Origin: an uncultured Ignavibacteriota bacterium
GTDB taxonomy: Bacteria; Bacteroidota; Ignavibacteria; UBA10030; UBA8401
DNA: 64,000 nt
Direction of reading: 5' to 3'
NCBI GenBank assembly: GCA_903861125.1
Contig: CAIOTF010000042.1
Coordinates: forward strand, 1 to 64,000
Shown here: positions 56,394 through 64,000 of the stretch, one piece after another
Numbering within the stretch: position 1 is the stretch's first letter
Layout of the letters: each line of letters starts with the position of its first letter
The notes under the pieces: model-generated
What the model saw: the letters and a program-made list of their open reading frames with translations, nothing else
What the model was told of the DNA's origin: nothing
Database searches by the model: none
Program-made: the position numbers and the translations under genes

Positions 56394-57308
56394 TTATTCC
56401 TCTTTGTAACCGAACCGGTCGAGCCAGTTCTTATCTTCGCGCCAGTCGCTCCGGACTTTCACATGCAGTTCCAAAAATACTTCATGCCCGAGAAATGTTT
56501 CGATCGATTTGCGGGAAAGACTGCCGAGACGTTTTAATGCCCGTCCCTCTTTGCCGATAAGGATTCCTTTCTGCGAATTCCGTTCGATCACAATATCTGC
56601 GGAGATGTAATGCTTTCCCTTTTCCCGTTCCTTAAATTCAGTTACATCAACGGTGGTTGAATACGGTATCTCCTGTTCGTAAAGCTCAAATATTTTTTCC
56701 CGGATCATTTCACTCACAAAGAATCGTTCCTGTGCGTCGCTGACGATCTCTGTATCATAATACGGCGGATTTTCCGGAAGATATTTCACCAGCGTTGTCA
56801 GTAATTCGTTTGTATTGAATTTTGTCAGGGCAGAAAGGGGAATGATCTCATCGAACGGAAAGAGCGACTGCAGGTCGGCAAGCATTGGCAGAACTTCTTC
56901 TTTTCGCAGCAGATCGATCTTGTTGACGATAAGAAATGTCGTCTTATTTGCCGCTTTTATCTTTTCTACTGCATCATTGTTTTTGTCGTATGATCTGTCC
57001 TTCACTTTTTCCGCATCAACAAGCAGCATCACCACATCCGCATCCGCCACCGCCTGCGATGCAAAATGCATCATCACTTCCTGTAAAAGATATTTCGGTT
57101 TGATAATGCCCGGTGTATCAAGAAAGACAATCTGGTAACCGGTTCCGCTGTGGATGCCAAGAATTTTATGGCGGGTTGTCTGCGGTTTATTGGTGACGAT
57201 CGAAATCTTTTGCTGCAGCAACGTATTGAGCAGCGTCGATTTACCGACATTCGGTTCACCGATTAATGCCACATATCCGGCATGAAATTTTGTAGTTGTC
57301 GTTTCCAT
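56394..57308 (-). CDS. era: GTPase Era
   Basis: The 304-residue protein has a G domain with GEPNVGKST (G1), DTPG (G3) and NKID (G4), then a C-terminal KH domain (about 210-300) with GKEGRALKRLG as the GXXG-like loop. Era binds 16S rRNA and is needed for small-subunit assembly. It starts at 57308 and diverges from the rlmI-like gene across 96 bases that hold both promoters. Confidence 0.97.
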   Translation of the reverse strand: METTTTKFHAGYVALIGEPNVGKSTLLNTLLQQKISIVTNKPQTTRHKILGIHSGTGYQIVFLDTPGIIKPKYLLQEVMMHFASQAVADADVVMLLVDAEKVKDRSYDKNNDAVEKIKAANKTTFLIVNKIDLLRKEEVLPMLADLQSLFPFDEIIPLSALTKFNTNELLTTLVKYLPENPPYYDTEIVSDAQERFFVSEMIREKIFELYEQEIPYSTTVDVTEFKEREKGKHYISADIVIERNSQKGILIGKEGRALKRLGSLSRKSIETFLGHEVFLELHVKVRSDWREDKNWLDRFGYKEE

Positions 57309-57404
57309 TACATAAAATGTAACGAAAAAAGAGCTGGGAAAAAATGTCGATTTTGCATCGTTAGGTCTGTTTGATAATCATAAATTTCTTGATACCTTGA
57401 AGAT

Positions 57405-58583
57405 ATGAGTACACTTGCACAACACATTATTCTTAAAAAAAATGAGGACCACCGGCTGATACACGGCCATCAATGGATCTTCAGTAACGAGATACAGCGC
57501 ATCACCGGTGAACCGAAGAGCGGCGACGTTGTAGAGATTCTACGAAGCGATGGAAGGTCTCTTGGCATCGGATTCTTCAATGCCTCTTCCCTTATCGCCG
57601 TCCGCTTCCTCTCCCCGCAGATTGAAGAGGTAAACGAAAGCTTTTTTGAAAAAAGAATCGGTAATGCGTATGAATTACGGAAAAAACTCTTTCCGGAAAG
57701 CGGTTCATACCGCGTTGTCCATGGTGAGAGCGATTTTCTTCCCGGATTGATCATTGATAAATACAATGACTATCTTTCGGTCCAAACGTTCTCTATCGGT
57801 ATGGATCTCCGCATTGAATCGATCTGTAATGTGCTCGAAAAATTGTTCCGTCCACAAGGAATCGTAGAACGCAACGAATCTCCTTTGCGCACACTTGAAG
57901 GAATTCCGCTGCGGAAGAACCTTCTGCGCGGAAACGTTGTTCCCACCACCATAGAATTGAACGGCGTTAAATTCTCCGTTGATATTCTCGGCGGACAAAA
58001 AAGCGGTTTCTTCCTCGACCAACGCGAGAACCGGACAATGATAAAAACCTTTGCCCGGAATGCAACGGTGCTCGATTGTTTCAGCAATGAAGGGGGTTTT
58101 GGACTTTACGCTTCGGCATTCGGAGCAAAAAGCGTTGACTGCGTTGATATTTCGGAAGAAGCGATAGCGAAAGCAAAAGAAAATGCCGCGCTGAATAACC
58201 TCGGCAATCTTCAGTTTCATACCGCCGATGTTTTTCAATTCCTGGATCAATCCGTAAAAGCGGGAAAACAATGGGACATTGTTATTCTCGATCCCCCCTC
58301 CTTCACCAAAAGCCGAAAAACAGTCTCCACTGCAATCAAGGGATATAAAGAGATCAATACGAACGGATTGAAACTTGTTTCACCCAACGGAATGTTTCTG
58401 ACTGCATCGTGTTCGCATCATATCGACCGCGACAATTTTTTAAACATTGTTCAGGAGAGCAGTGTCAAAGCAGGCAGAAGGATTAAATTACTGCAGTTCT
58501 CCGGTGCTGCACCGGATCACCCAACGCTTCCTTCTATGCCCGAAACTCATTATCTTAAATGTGCGTTATGTAGTGTAGAATAA
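57405..58583 (+). CDS. RlmI-like 23S rRNA cytosine methyltransferase
   Basis: The 392-residue protein has a short N-terminal PUA-like domain (about 1-75, HQWIFSNEI) and a SAM-dependent methyltransferase domain. GQKSGFFLDQRENR, VLDCFSNEGGFGLYA (SAM binding) and DPPSFTKS (the DPPSF motif) identify the RlmI/RlmK family. The family methylates 23S rRNA at C1962 in E. coli. It is divergent from era. Confidence 0.94.
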   Translation: MSTLAQHIILKKNEDHRLIHGHQWIFSNEIQRITGEPKSGDVVEILRSDGRSLGIGFFNASSLIAVRFLSPQIEEVNESFFEKRIGNAYELRKKLFPESGSYRVVHGESDFLPGLIIDKYNDYLSVQTFSIGMDLRIESICNVLEKLFRPQGIVERNESPLRTLEGIPLRKNLLRGNVVPTTIELNGVKFSVDILGGQKSGFFLDQRENRTMIKTFARNATVLDCFSNEGGFGLYASAFGAKSVDCVDISEEAIAKAKENAALNNLGNLQFHTADVFQFLDQSVKAGKQWDIVILDPPSFTKSRKTVSTAIKGYKEINTNGLKLVSPNGMFLTASCSHHIDRDNFLNIVQESSVKAGRRIKLLQFSGAAPDHPTLPSMPETHYLKCALCSVE

Positions 58584-58637
58584 CGCAGCAGCGTGAAAAT
58601 GTATCACTGTTCGAAGGTTCTAACGCGTGAGGTTGAT

Positions 58638-59312
58638 ATGAAAAAAATATTATCGGTACTGCTTCTTATGGTTTCAATGCTTTCGGCGCAAAGCAGGGAT
58701 TCGTCGATCGTCTTTACGTCACCGGAACCCGACGCAATTAAGCCGCACCATTCAACGATGGATGATGCATGGGGCGTTGATATTCTCTTGTCGAATAATG
58801 GTTTCGGGGTTGCCGGATTTTTCCGTCATGAATATACACGCTATCTCTCCGGAACGGTAACACTTGGAATCGCAGAATCGAAAGATGATAATGAAATTGA
58901 GTACTATGATTATTGGGGGCAATCATTCGTCCCGGGAAAGATCAACCGCTTTCTGATGATGCCGGTTTTATTCGGTGCTCAGTATCGTTTATTTGCAGAT
59001 GATATTACCGACAGTTTTCGTCCATATGTGAATGCAGGTGCAGGACCGACTATTGTTTTTGCCTCACCATACGACAAAGAGTATTTTAATAGTCTTGGAT
59101 ACGCCCGCACGTATTACACCGCCGGAGGTTTTATCGGTCTTGGGGCGTATTTTGGTGCTGACACGGGAAGTTTATCGGGAATCAACATCCGGTATTATTA
59201 CGTTCCTTTCAGCGGAGGGATCGTCAGTCTGCAGGATGCTAATGGAAGAATCGGACGTAAAAAAGATTTCGGCGGATTTTTTATTACGATCAATCTCGGT
59301 TCTGCTTTTTAA
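58638..59312 (+). CDS. Secreted outer-membrane beta-barrel-like protein
   Basis: The 224-residue protein starts at 58638 with GAGG upstream; a start at 58593 would add 15 unneeded residues. A signal peptide (MKKILSVLLLMVSMLSA) leads to a mature part with many beta strands, ending in GFFITINLGSAF as expected for an outer-membrane barrel. Family not recognised. An inverted repeat that may be a terminator follows 12 bases later. Confidence 0.78.
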   Translation: MKKILSVLLLMVSMLSAQSRDSSIVFTSPEPDAIKPHHSTMDDAWGVDILLSNNGFGVAGFFRHEYTRYLSGTVTLGIAESKDDNEIEYYDYWGQSFVPGKINRFLMMPVLFGAQYRLFADDITDSFRPYVNAGAGPTIVFASPYDKEYFNSLGYARTYYTAGGFIGLGAYFGADTGSLSGINIRYYYVPFSGGIVSLQDANGRIGRKKDFGGFFITINLGSAF

Positions 59313-59323
59313 CTGGTAAGGTA

Positions 59324-59350
59324 TGACCGTCACCGCAAAGGTGACGGTCA
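59324..59350 (+). terminator. 11-bp inverted repeat after the barrel gene
   Basis: TGACCGTCACC (59324-59334) and GGTGACGGTCA (59340-59350) form a perfect 11-bp stem with a GCAAA loop. It lies between two convergent genes and has no T-run on either strand, so it may be a transcription terminator only together with a Rho or other factor, or a repeat element. Confidence 0.55.
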
Positions 59351-59362
59351 CAAATATGTGTT

Positions 59363-60307
59363 CTACTTCTTCTTCACTTCTTCCGCCGTCTGCTGCTGAC
59401 TCATCCCTGAAAAGATCTTTGCGATTGCTCCAACCGTTCCAGCAACATCGGACAAGTTGGATGGAATGATCATTGTATTGTTCTTCTGAGCAAGTTTGCC
59501 GAATTCACCAAGGTATTGTTCGGCGATCCGCAGATTCACGGCGTCTAGCCCCCCTTTGTCGTTGATGGCATTGGCGATCTCACGGATTCCCCGTGCAGTA
59601 GCCTGAGCAACGCGTTCAATTTCCTGCGCACGTCCTTCTGCCTCGTTGATCCGTTTCATTTTCTCGCCTTCGGACTTTGCAATTGCTTCAGCTTTATCGC
59701 CATCCGCGCGGTTGATCTTTGCCTGCTTATCACCTTCCGATTCAGCAATAAGTGCACGCTTTTCACGTTCGGCCCGCATCTGTTTTTCCATTGCGTCCTT
59801 GATGCTCGGCGGCGGAACGATGTTCTTTATTTCATGTCGCGTCACTTTCAATCCCCACGGAGCGGCAGCTTTGTCGACCGCCATTACGATTTCCTGATTG
59901 ATCTTATCGCGCTCTTCAAATGTCCGGTCAAGATCGATCCTTCCGATCTCGCTTCGCATGGTCGTCTGCGCCAATTGCGTCGAGGCAAAAATGTAATTAT
60001 CCACACCGTATGATGCTTTCACCGGATCGGTGATCTGAAGATAGAGTATCCCGTCAACTTCAACGCTGATATTGTCCTTCGTAATGCAACCCTGCGGCGG
60101 AACATCTATAACCATTTCCTTCATGGAATGTTTATAGGCAACCCGGTCGATGAACGGTATCAGAATATGGAAACCAGCATCAAGCGTGGCGCTGTACTTT
60201 CCAAGACGCTCAACAATAAAAATTGTTTTCTGCGGCACAACCCGTGCTGTCTTGCCGAGAAGAATGAATGCAAAAAGAATGAGACCTAAAAGAATATAAA
60301 CTTCCAT
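59363..60307 (-). CDS. SPFH/band-7 (stomatin-like) membrane protein
   Basis: The 314-residue protein has an N-terminal membrane helix (about 1-20), a band-7 domain (about 20-190, with VPQQ-like segment RLGKYSATLDAGFHILIPFID), and a long coiled-coil tail rich in Glu/Lys/Ala (about 185-260). Such QmcA/stomatin-type proteins form membrane microdomains and work with NfeD. It starts 14 bases after the NfeD gene, forming the usual NfeD-SPFH pair. Confidence 0.94.
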   Translation of the reverse strand: MEVYILLGLILFAFILLGKTARVVPQKTIFIVERLGKYSATLDAGFHILIPFIDRVAYKHSMKEMVIDVPPQGCITKDNISVEVDGILYLQITDPVKASYGVDNYIFASTQLAQTTMRSEIGRIDLDRTFEERDKINQEIVMAVDKAAAPWGLKVTRHEIKNIVPPPSIKDAMEKQMRAEREKRALIAESEGDKQAKINRADGDKAEAIAKSEGEKMKRINEAEGRAQEIERVAQATARGIREIANAINDKGGLDAVNLRIAEQYLGEFGKLAQKNNTMIIPSNLSDVAGTVGAIAKIFSGMSQQQTAEEVKKK

Positions 60308-60320
60308 AGCGCAACTCCTT

Positions 60321-60770
60321 TTATTGGATAGGTTTTACCTTTAATGTGAGATTATTCCGTTCAAGAACTTCTACAGAGGCACCTTTGCTTATGGGCACAT
60401 CGGATTCAGCATTCCATAACGTGCCGTGAAATTCTACTTTACCGCCAATGATCGGCTGAATGTCGTACAATACTACAGCTTTCTCCCCCCGAATATCATC
60501 AATGGAACTTGCAGCATCAGGCTTCAACACTTTGCCGTGGGAATACTTCTTGCCGTATTTCCGGAAGAGCATCAATGAAGAAACTGACGCAATTAAAAAG
60601 AAAAATAATTGTGTCGTAAATGTGATTGCAACTCCAAACCACAAGAGCAACGAGATCAACCATGCACCAACGCCGAAAAAGATAAGCACAAAGCCGGGCG
60701 TGATGATCTCTCCGATCATCAATGCAAGACCAAATAGAAACCAGACCAATTCGTTTGAGATAAACTCCAT
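60321..60770 (-). CDS. NfeD family membrane protein
   Basis: The 149-residue protein starts at 60770 with GGAG eight bases upstream. Three or so membrane helices (about 5-75) precede a C-terminal OB-fold NfeD domain (about 90-149, GEKAVVLYDIQPIIGGKVEFHG). It is the short form without the ClpP-like protease domain. It precedes the SPFH gene by 13 bases. Confidence 0.9.
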   Translation of the reverse strand: MEFISNELVWFLFGLALMIGEIITPGFVLIFFGVGAWLISLLLWFGVAITFTTQLFFFLIASVSSLMLFRKYGKKYSHGKVLKPDAASSIDDIRGEKAVVLYDIQPIIGGKVEFHGTLWNAESDVPISKGASVEVLERNNLTLKVKPIQ

Positions 60771-60954
60771 ACAGACTCCTTTTTGTCGATTCAAAAGTAG
60801 AGAAAGCTCCCGGCAAAATCAACGCAATAAAGTATCAGGTTTTTCGCCGTTACTATTGGAACAGAATTTCTGTCGGATCCGTTCCTGAAAAACAGGCAGG
60901 TGAATTGGAAACGAGAAAATGTTTTGTATATTTCAAAAAAAAAGGAGCTTTGGT

Positions 60955-61371
60955 ATGAAAGTGACATTGCAACGCATCAACGCCAATTATAAAATGAAAG
61001 CGGACAATGAAAATGGAAACACGATCATTTTCGACAACTCCAAAGGGGGCGGAGGCGATGACGAAGGTTTTCGTCCGATGCAAACGCTGCTTGCAGCGGC
61101 CGGGGCATGCAGTTCCATTGATGTCATTTCCATCTTAAAGAAACAACGAATCGAAATGTATGAATTGACTGTGACGATTGAAGGAGAACGTGAAACGGGA
61201 AAGGATGCGAATCTCTGGAAGAACGTCCACCTCCATTTCGAATTCAAGGGAGATGTGCCAAAAGAAAAAGCCCAACGCGCGGTTGAGCTTTCTGTTACAA
61301 AATATTGTTCAGTTTCCAGAACACTTGAAGCGGCCGGTGCAATTGTTACCAGCAGCGTGGAAGTGAAATAA
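60955..61371 (+). CDS. OsmC family peroxiredoxin-like protein
   Basis: The 138-residue protein starts at 60955, with AAGGAG upstream. The two redox cysteines of the OsmC/Ohr fold are C52 (GACSSIDV) and C118 (KYCSVSRTLE). It is expected to reduce organic hydroperoxides in the cytoplasm. It is a single-gene transcript between the NfeD operon and the TonB-like operon. Confidence 0.93.
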   Translation: MKVTLQRINANYKMKADNENGNTIIFDNSKGGGGDDEGFRPMQTLLAAAGACSSIDVISILKKQRIEMYELTVTIEGERETGKDANLWKNVHLHFEFKGDVPKEKAQRAVELSVTKYCSVSRTLEAAGAIVTSSVEVK

Positions 61372-61402
61372 ACGTCCACACTGTTTTCACCACCTTCCTT
61401 TG

Positions 61403-62161
61403 CTACTTCTTCTCCTTTTTTTCTTCTTTAGGTGAAGAGTCCAATTTAAACTTTACGGGAATCGTTACACGGGAACTAATCGGTATTCCATCCTTCATCG
61501 CTGGCTTAAATTTCCACTGCCAAAGTGATTCAAGTGCTTCTTTCTCCATTTGATTTACAGCCTGAGTGTATTTTTGAATTACTTGCGCATCTTTCAGTTT
61601 ACCTTCTTCAGCATACACATTCCGCTCTGCACATTTTGCCGAAACGATAGATCCCGTCTCCGAGATCTCTATCATGAAATAGAAAATCCCCTGAACGCCG
61701 TTTTTCCTAGCTTCATCGGGATAACTGGGTGATTTCGTGCTGATGGGAACCGGTGATGTGTCCGCGTTCTCAACCGTTTCCTTTAATCCAATCTTCTTCA
61801 ACATGAAAAAAGCGGTGGCCTGTTTTCCCTCCTCAACATACAAGTTGTTTTGCGTTTGAAGATCATATCCTGCGGCTGTTCCGCGCACCTGATAAAAGCC
61901 TTGGGCAACATTCGAAATTTTAAATTGACCATCTTTTAGAGTGTTGAATTTCAATCCGGTGCCTAAAATCTCGACCGTTGCATTGTCGATGGGATTCCGG
62001 TCGATTATGTCAATAACCGTTCCGATGATCGAACCACCCTGTTTTTGCTGTTCACTAGCCGAAATATCCGGTACGTTCGCACTGAAGAATCTATCACTAA
62101 CTTGAGAATATGCGAAGTGACTCAAAGAAAAAATTGTTACAGTATAGAAAAGTGTTTTCAT
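61403..62161 (-). CDS. Secreted TonB-C-domain protein
   Basis: The 252-residue protein has a signal peptide (about 1-20), a carboxypeptidase-regulatory-like beta-sandwich (about 43-120, IIGTVIDIIDRNPIDNATV) and a C-terminal TonB-C domain (about 145-240, SPSYPDEARKNGVQGIFYF and WQWKFKPAM). It lacks the N-terminal membrane anchor and Pro-rich stalk of classical TonB. It lies 11 bases after the anti-sigma gene in the same transcript. Confidence 0.85.
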   Translation of the reverse strand: MKTLFYTVTIFSLSHFAYSQVSDRFFSANVPDISASEQQKQGGSIIGTVIDIIDRNPIDNATVEILGTGLKFNTLKDGQFKISNVAQGFYQVRGTAAGYDLQTQNNLYVEEGKQATAFFMLKKIGLKETVENADTSPVPISTKSPSYPDEARKNGVQGIFYFMIEISETGSIVSAKCAERNVYAEEGKLKDAQVIQKYTQAVNQMEKEALESLWQWKFKPAMKDGIPISSRVTIPVKFKLDSSPKEEKKEKK

Positions 62162-62172
62162 AGATACGCCCC

Positions 62173-62613
62173 CTAATTATTTTTTATCGTTTGATAGCTG
62201 CTTTGAACGACATACGCCGGCATTTCTACTACGTAGACATATTCCGTTTCCGGTTTCGGCGTAACTTCAATTGTTGTTGCCGCAAAATAACTCCCAATCA
62301 CCATCAACAGAAGAGCCGCGGCAATTGCAGGAACGGACATTGTGATTTTTTTCGCTGCAAATTTTTTCAACGACGGTCTGTCCGGCAGCAGACGCAACAA
62401 TGAATACTTATTCAATGTTTTAATCCGTTCATCCAATGCCGGTGAAACATTCGGCACCGGAATGGAATGTAAGTCTCGCCGAAGCCTCTGCAACGACCGG
62501 AAAGTATTCCTCAATCCGCCGTCCTTGCAGAGAACAACGAAAAGATTTTTCATCTCTTCATCATTCACGTCGCCGTCAAAACAACGCTGGAGAAGTTCTT
62601 CATTTTGTGTCAT
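62173..62613 (-). CDS. Membrane anti-sigma factor
   Basis: The 146-residue protein has a short N-terminal helical domain (about 1-70) and one membrane helix (about 95-112), then a short periplasmic tail. No HXXXCXXC zinc motif is present, in contrast to ZAS-type factors, but the arrangement directly after an ECF sigma gene (4-base ATGA overlap) strongly suggests that it holds the sigma factor at the membrane. Confidence 0.85.
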   Translation of the reverse strand: MTQNEELLQRCFDGDVNDEEMKNLFVVLCKDGGLRNTFRSLQRLRRDLHSIPVPNVSPALDERIKTLNKYSLLRLLPDRPSLKKFAAKKITMSVPAIAAALLLMVIGSYFAATTIEVTPKPETEYVYVVEMPAYVVQSSYQTIKNN

Positions 62614-63173
62614 AGTGCACTCGCTTTTTGTAAAGGTTCAAGTCTTTCCATCAATGCTTTCCTGGCTTTGAAGAGCCGCGATTTAACGGCGCTGACTGTT
62701 GTGCCTGTAACTACCGCGATCTCGTCATACGTCATCGATTCATATTCCCGCAGCATCAATACTTCCTTGTACTGTGGGAGCAGTTGATCCAGCATTTTTT
62801 CCAAAATCACCGCGCGCTCACGGGATTCAAATTCGGTCAAAGGCGGATCGGACTGAAAGATGTTCTCATCATTCTCGTTCAGTTCTCTGATCCCTTTTTT
62901 CCGGTGCAGCTGCGTAAATGCCTCATTGCGCGCGATAATGTACATCCATGATTTCAATGAACCCGGATTTTTCAGATGAGTCCGTTCAGCGATCATTTTC
63001 ACGAACGTTTCCTGCACAACATCTTCGGCGGCTGCGTGATCCGAAAGCAGCCGAACGCAGAACAAAAACAATCCGCTCTTATAACGTTCGTAGATCAGCG
63101 TGACCGCTTCGGCATCGCCATTTTTGAAACGGATTCCAAGTTGTTCATCGGTGAAAATTGGCTGCTTCATCAC
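62610..63173 (-). CDS. ECF-type RNA polymerase sigma factor
   Basis: The 187-residue protein has region 2 (AAEDVVQETFVKMIAERTHL, with SWMYIIARNEA) and region 4 (MLREYESMTYDEIAVVTGTTVSAVKSRLFKARKAL) of ECF sigma factors. No region 1.1 or 3 is present. It starts at 63173 or 63170. It heads an operon with the anti-sigma factor and the TonB-like protein, suggesting response to an envelope signal. Confidence 0.95.
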   Translation of the reverse strand: MMKQPIFTDEQLGIRFKNGDAEAVTLIYERYKSGLFLFCVRLLSDHAAAEDVVQETFVKMIAERTHLKNPGSLKSWMYIIARNEAFTQLHRKKGIRELNENDENIFQSDPPLTEFESRERAVILEKMLDQLLPQYKEVLMLREYESMTYDEIAVVTGTTVSAVKSRLFKARKALMERLEPLQKASAL

Positions 63174-63301
63174 TTATATGATTGGAAAAGGAGCAAAAAG
63201 TTGCTCAAATAATTCACTTTTTCTGAATGGCCGCAGAAATGCAGATAAATATCCTGAATATCAGAATTTATCAATTGCAGCAGGATACGATGATTGTAGA
63301 T

Positions 63302-63772
63302 CTATATTTTTCTATAATCCCGGAACCGGAATCCTTTGTGGTCTTCAGTGCTGAACAACACAAATTTTTTTCTGAGAAGATGTTCGTACTGAGGAAAGAA
63401 TGTATCTCCCGAAGTATCATCGTCTACAATTGTCAGCATAAGTTCATCGGCAAGGTCGATGGTTTGTTGAAAGATTTCGCCGCCGCCGATGACGTAGATT
63501 TTTTCTTCGTTCATCAGTGCGGAAAAAGCGGCGTCAAGGGAAGGGAATGTTACAACGTCGTCCGCGATGAACGGCTGTTTTGTGATCACTACATTTTTCC
63601 TCTGCGGAAGAGGCTTTCCGATGGATTCGAATGTCTTTCGTCCCATCAGAACTGTGTGATGAATCGTCATCTGTTTGAAGCGCTGCAGATCGTCGGAAAT
63701 ATGCCACGGAATTGCACCATTCTTTCCAATGACCCGCTTGCTGTTCATCGCCGCGATGAGAATGATCTTCAT
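63302..63772 (-). CDS. folA: Dihydrofolate reductase
   Basis: The 156-residue protein has the standard DHFR layout: IAAMNSKRVIGKNGAIPWHIS, a catalytic Asp in DDLQRF, VLMGRKTFESIG for NADPH and substrate binding, and YVIGGGEIFQ. It reduces dihydrofolate to tetrahydrofolate for thymidylate synthesis. It starts three bases after the end of the preceding gene, which may be thymidylate synthase. Confidence 0.97.
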   Translation of the reverse strand: MKIILIAAMNSKRVIGKNGAIPWHISDDLQRFKQMTIHHTVLMGRKTFESIGKPLPQRKNVVITKQPFIADDVVTFPSLDAAFSALMNEEKIYVIGGGEIFQQTIDLADELMLTIVDDDTSGDTFFPQYEHLLRKKFVLFSTEDHKGFRFRDYRKI

Positions 63773-63775
63773 CGA

Positions 63776-64000
63776 TCACTTCCAGGGAATAGGGATTCCC
63801 AATTGTTCAAACTTTGATTCAACGTCGCCGCGCTCGCGGTTACTTTTAATTTCCTGGCCCGCTGCGGGCAGCAACCCGAAGGAACGTGCAGCCTCAACGG
63901 CGGCATCTTTTCCGTGGGTGTTCAATGCTTTAATAATCGCAATTTCGATATGTGATAGAGATGACGCATTAATCTTATAATCCTGAAATGCTTCCCATGC
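63776..64000 (-). CDS. C-terminal end of a cytosolic protein, possibly thymidylate synthase
   Basis: The last 74 residues of a protein that begins outside the window are visible (minus strand from 64000, TGA at 63776-63778). The visible part is helical and charged (AWEAFQDYKINASSLSHI...) with no secretion or membrane signal. It ends four bases before folA, which often follows a thymidylate synthase gene; the tail could belong to a long ThyX-type protein. That is a guess from context. Confidence 0.5.
   Translation of the reverse strand, partial: AWEAFQDYKINASSLSHIEIAIIKALNTHGKDAAVEAARSFGLLPAAGQEIKSNRERGDVESKFEQLGIPIPWK

Overview
The window looks like a chromosomal segment of an aerobic Gram-negative bacterium of the Bacteroidota-Chlorobiota-Ignavibacteriota group, most likely an Ignavibacteria- or Kapabacteria-like lineage. 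This is inferred from gene content: an alternative complex III (Act) operon joined to an A2-type haem-copper oxidase, many secreted LPP20-type proteins, an ECF sigma/anti-sigma/TonB unit, and Tat-exported glycosidases. No 16S gene is present, so the placement is tentative. Most genes lie on the minus strand in compact operons with 1-15 base spacings.

Layout: 1-13112 (minus) is a respiratory supercluster, transcribed as actA, a 66-codon Tat-leader gene, actB, actC, a fused actD-actE, actF, a monohaem cytochrome c, a SCO copper chaperone, coxA, coxC, coxD, coxB and a membrane protein cut by the window edge. It would carry electrons from quinol through Act and cytochrome c to oxygen. A tRNA-Asp gene and a four-copy intergenic repeat follow. 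At 13975-16871 a WYL regulator faces a two-gene ARPP-1/DUF932-like operon across a palindrome. 16999-18043 holds a broken ORF6N gene, a possible structured small RNA with its own terminator, a 20-bp palindrome and a repeat fragment.

18044-30600 is mixed metabolism: a membrane protein, CutC, a Tat-exported glycosylasparaginase, an unknown membrane-anchored protein, a LysA-fold protein that has lost its PLP lysine, a membrane polyferredoxin with an internal Tat-like motif paired with DUF362, a HIT protein, an M50-like protease, and divergent GH47 and GH125 mannosidases. 30650-42286 is a same-strand envelope cluster: CHASE2 nucleotide cyclase, SH3-M48 protease, PQQ-type beta-propeller, MltC-like transglycosylase, three LPP20-type proteins, a YfaP-like protein and PrsW. 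I consider this the best candidate for an undescribed system.

42424-64000 is mostly housekeeping and envelope genes: a PDZ-only periplasmic protein, an alpha/beta hydrolase, lipoproteins, carB, cstA, an EamA transporter, a DUF1015 protein, era, an RlmI-like methyltransferase, an SPFH/NfeD pair, OsmC, the sigma/anti-sigma/TonB operon, folA, and the end of a gene that may be thyX. Short intergenic repeats recur through the window (13.5, 17.9, 20.4, 21.6, 26.4 and 51.9 kb). No CRISPR array, prophage or transposase gene was seen.
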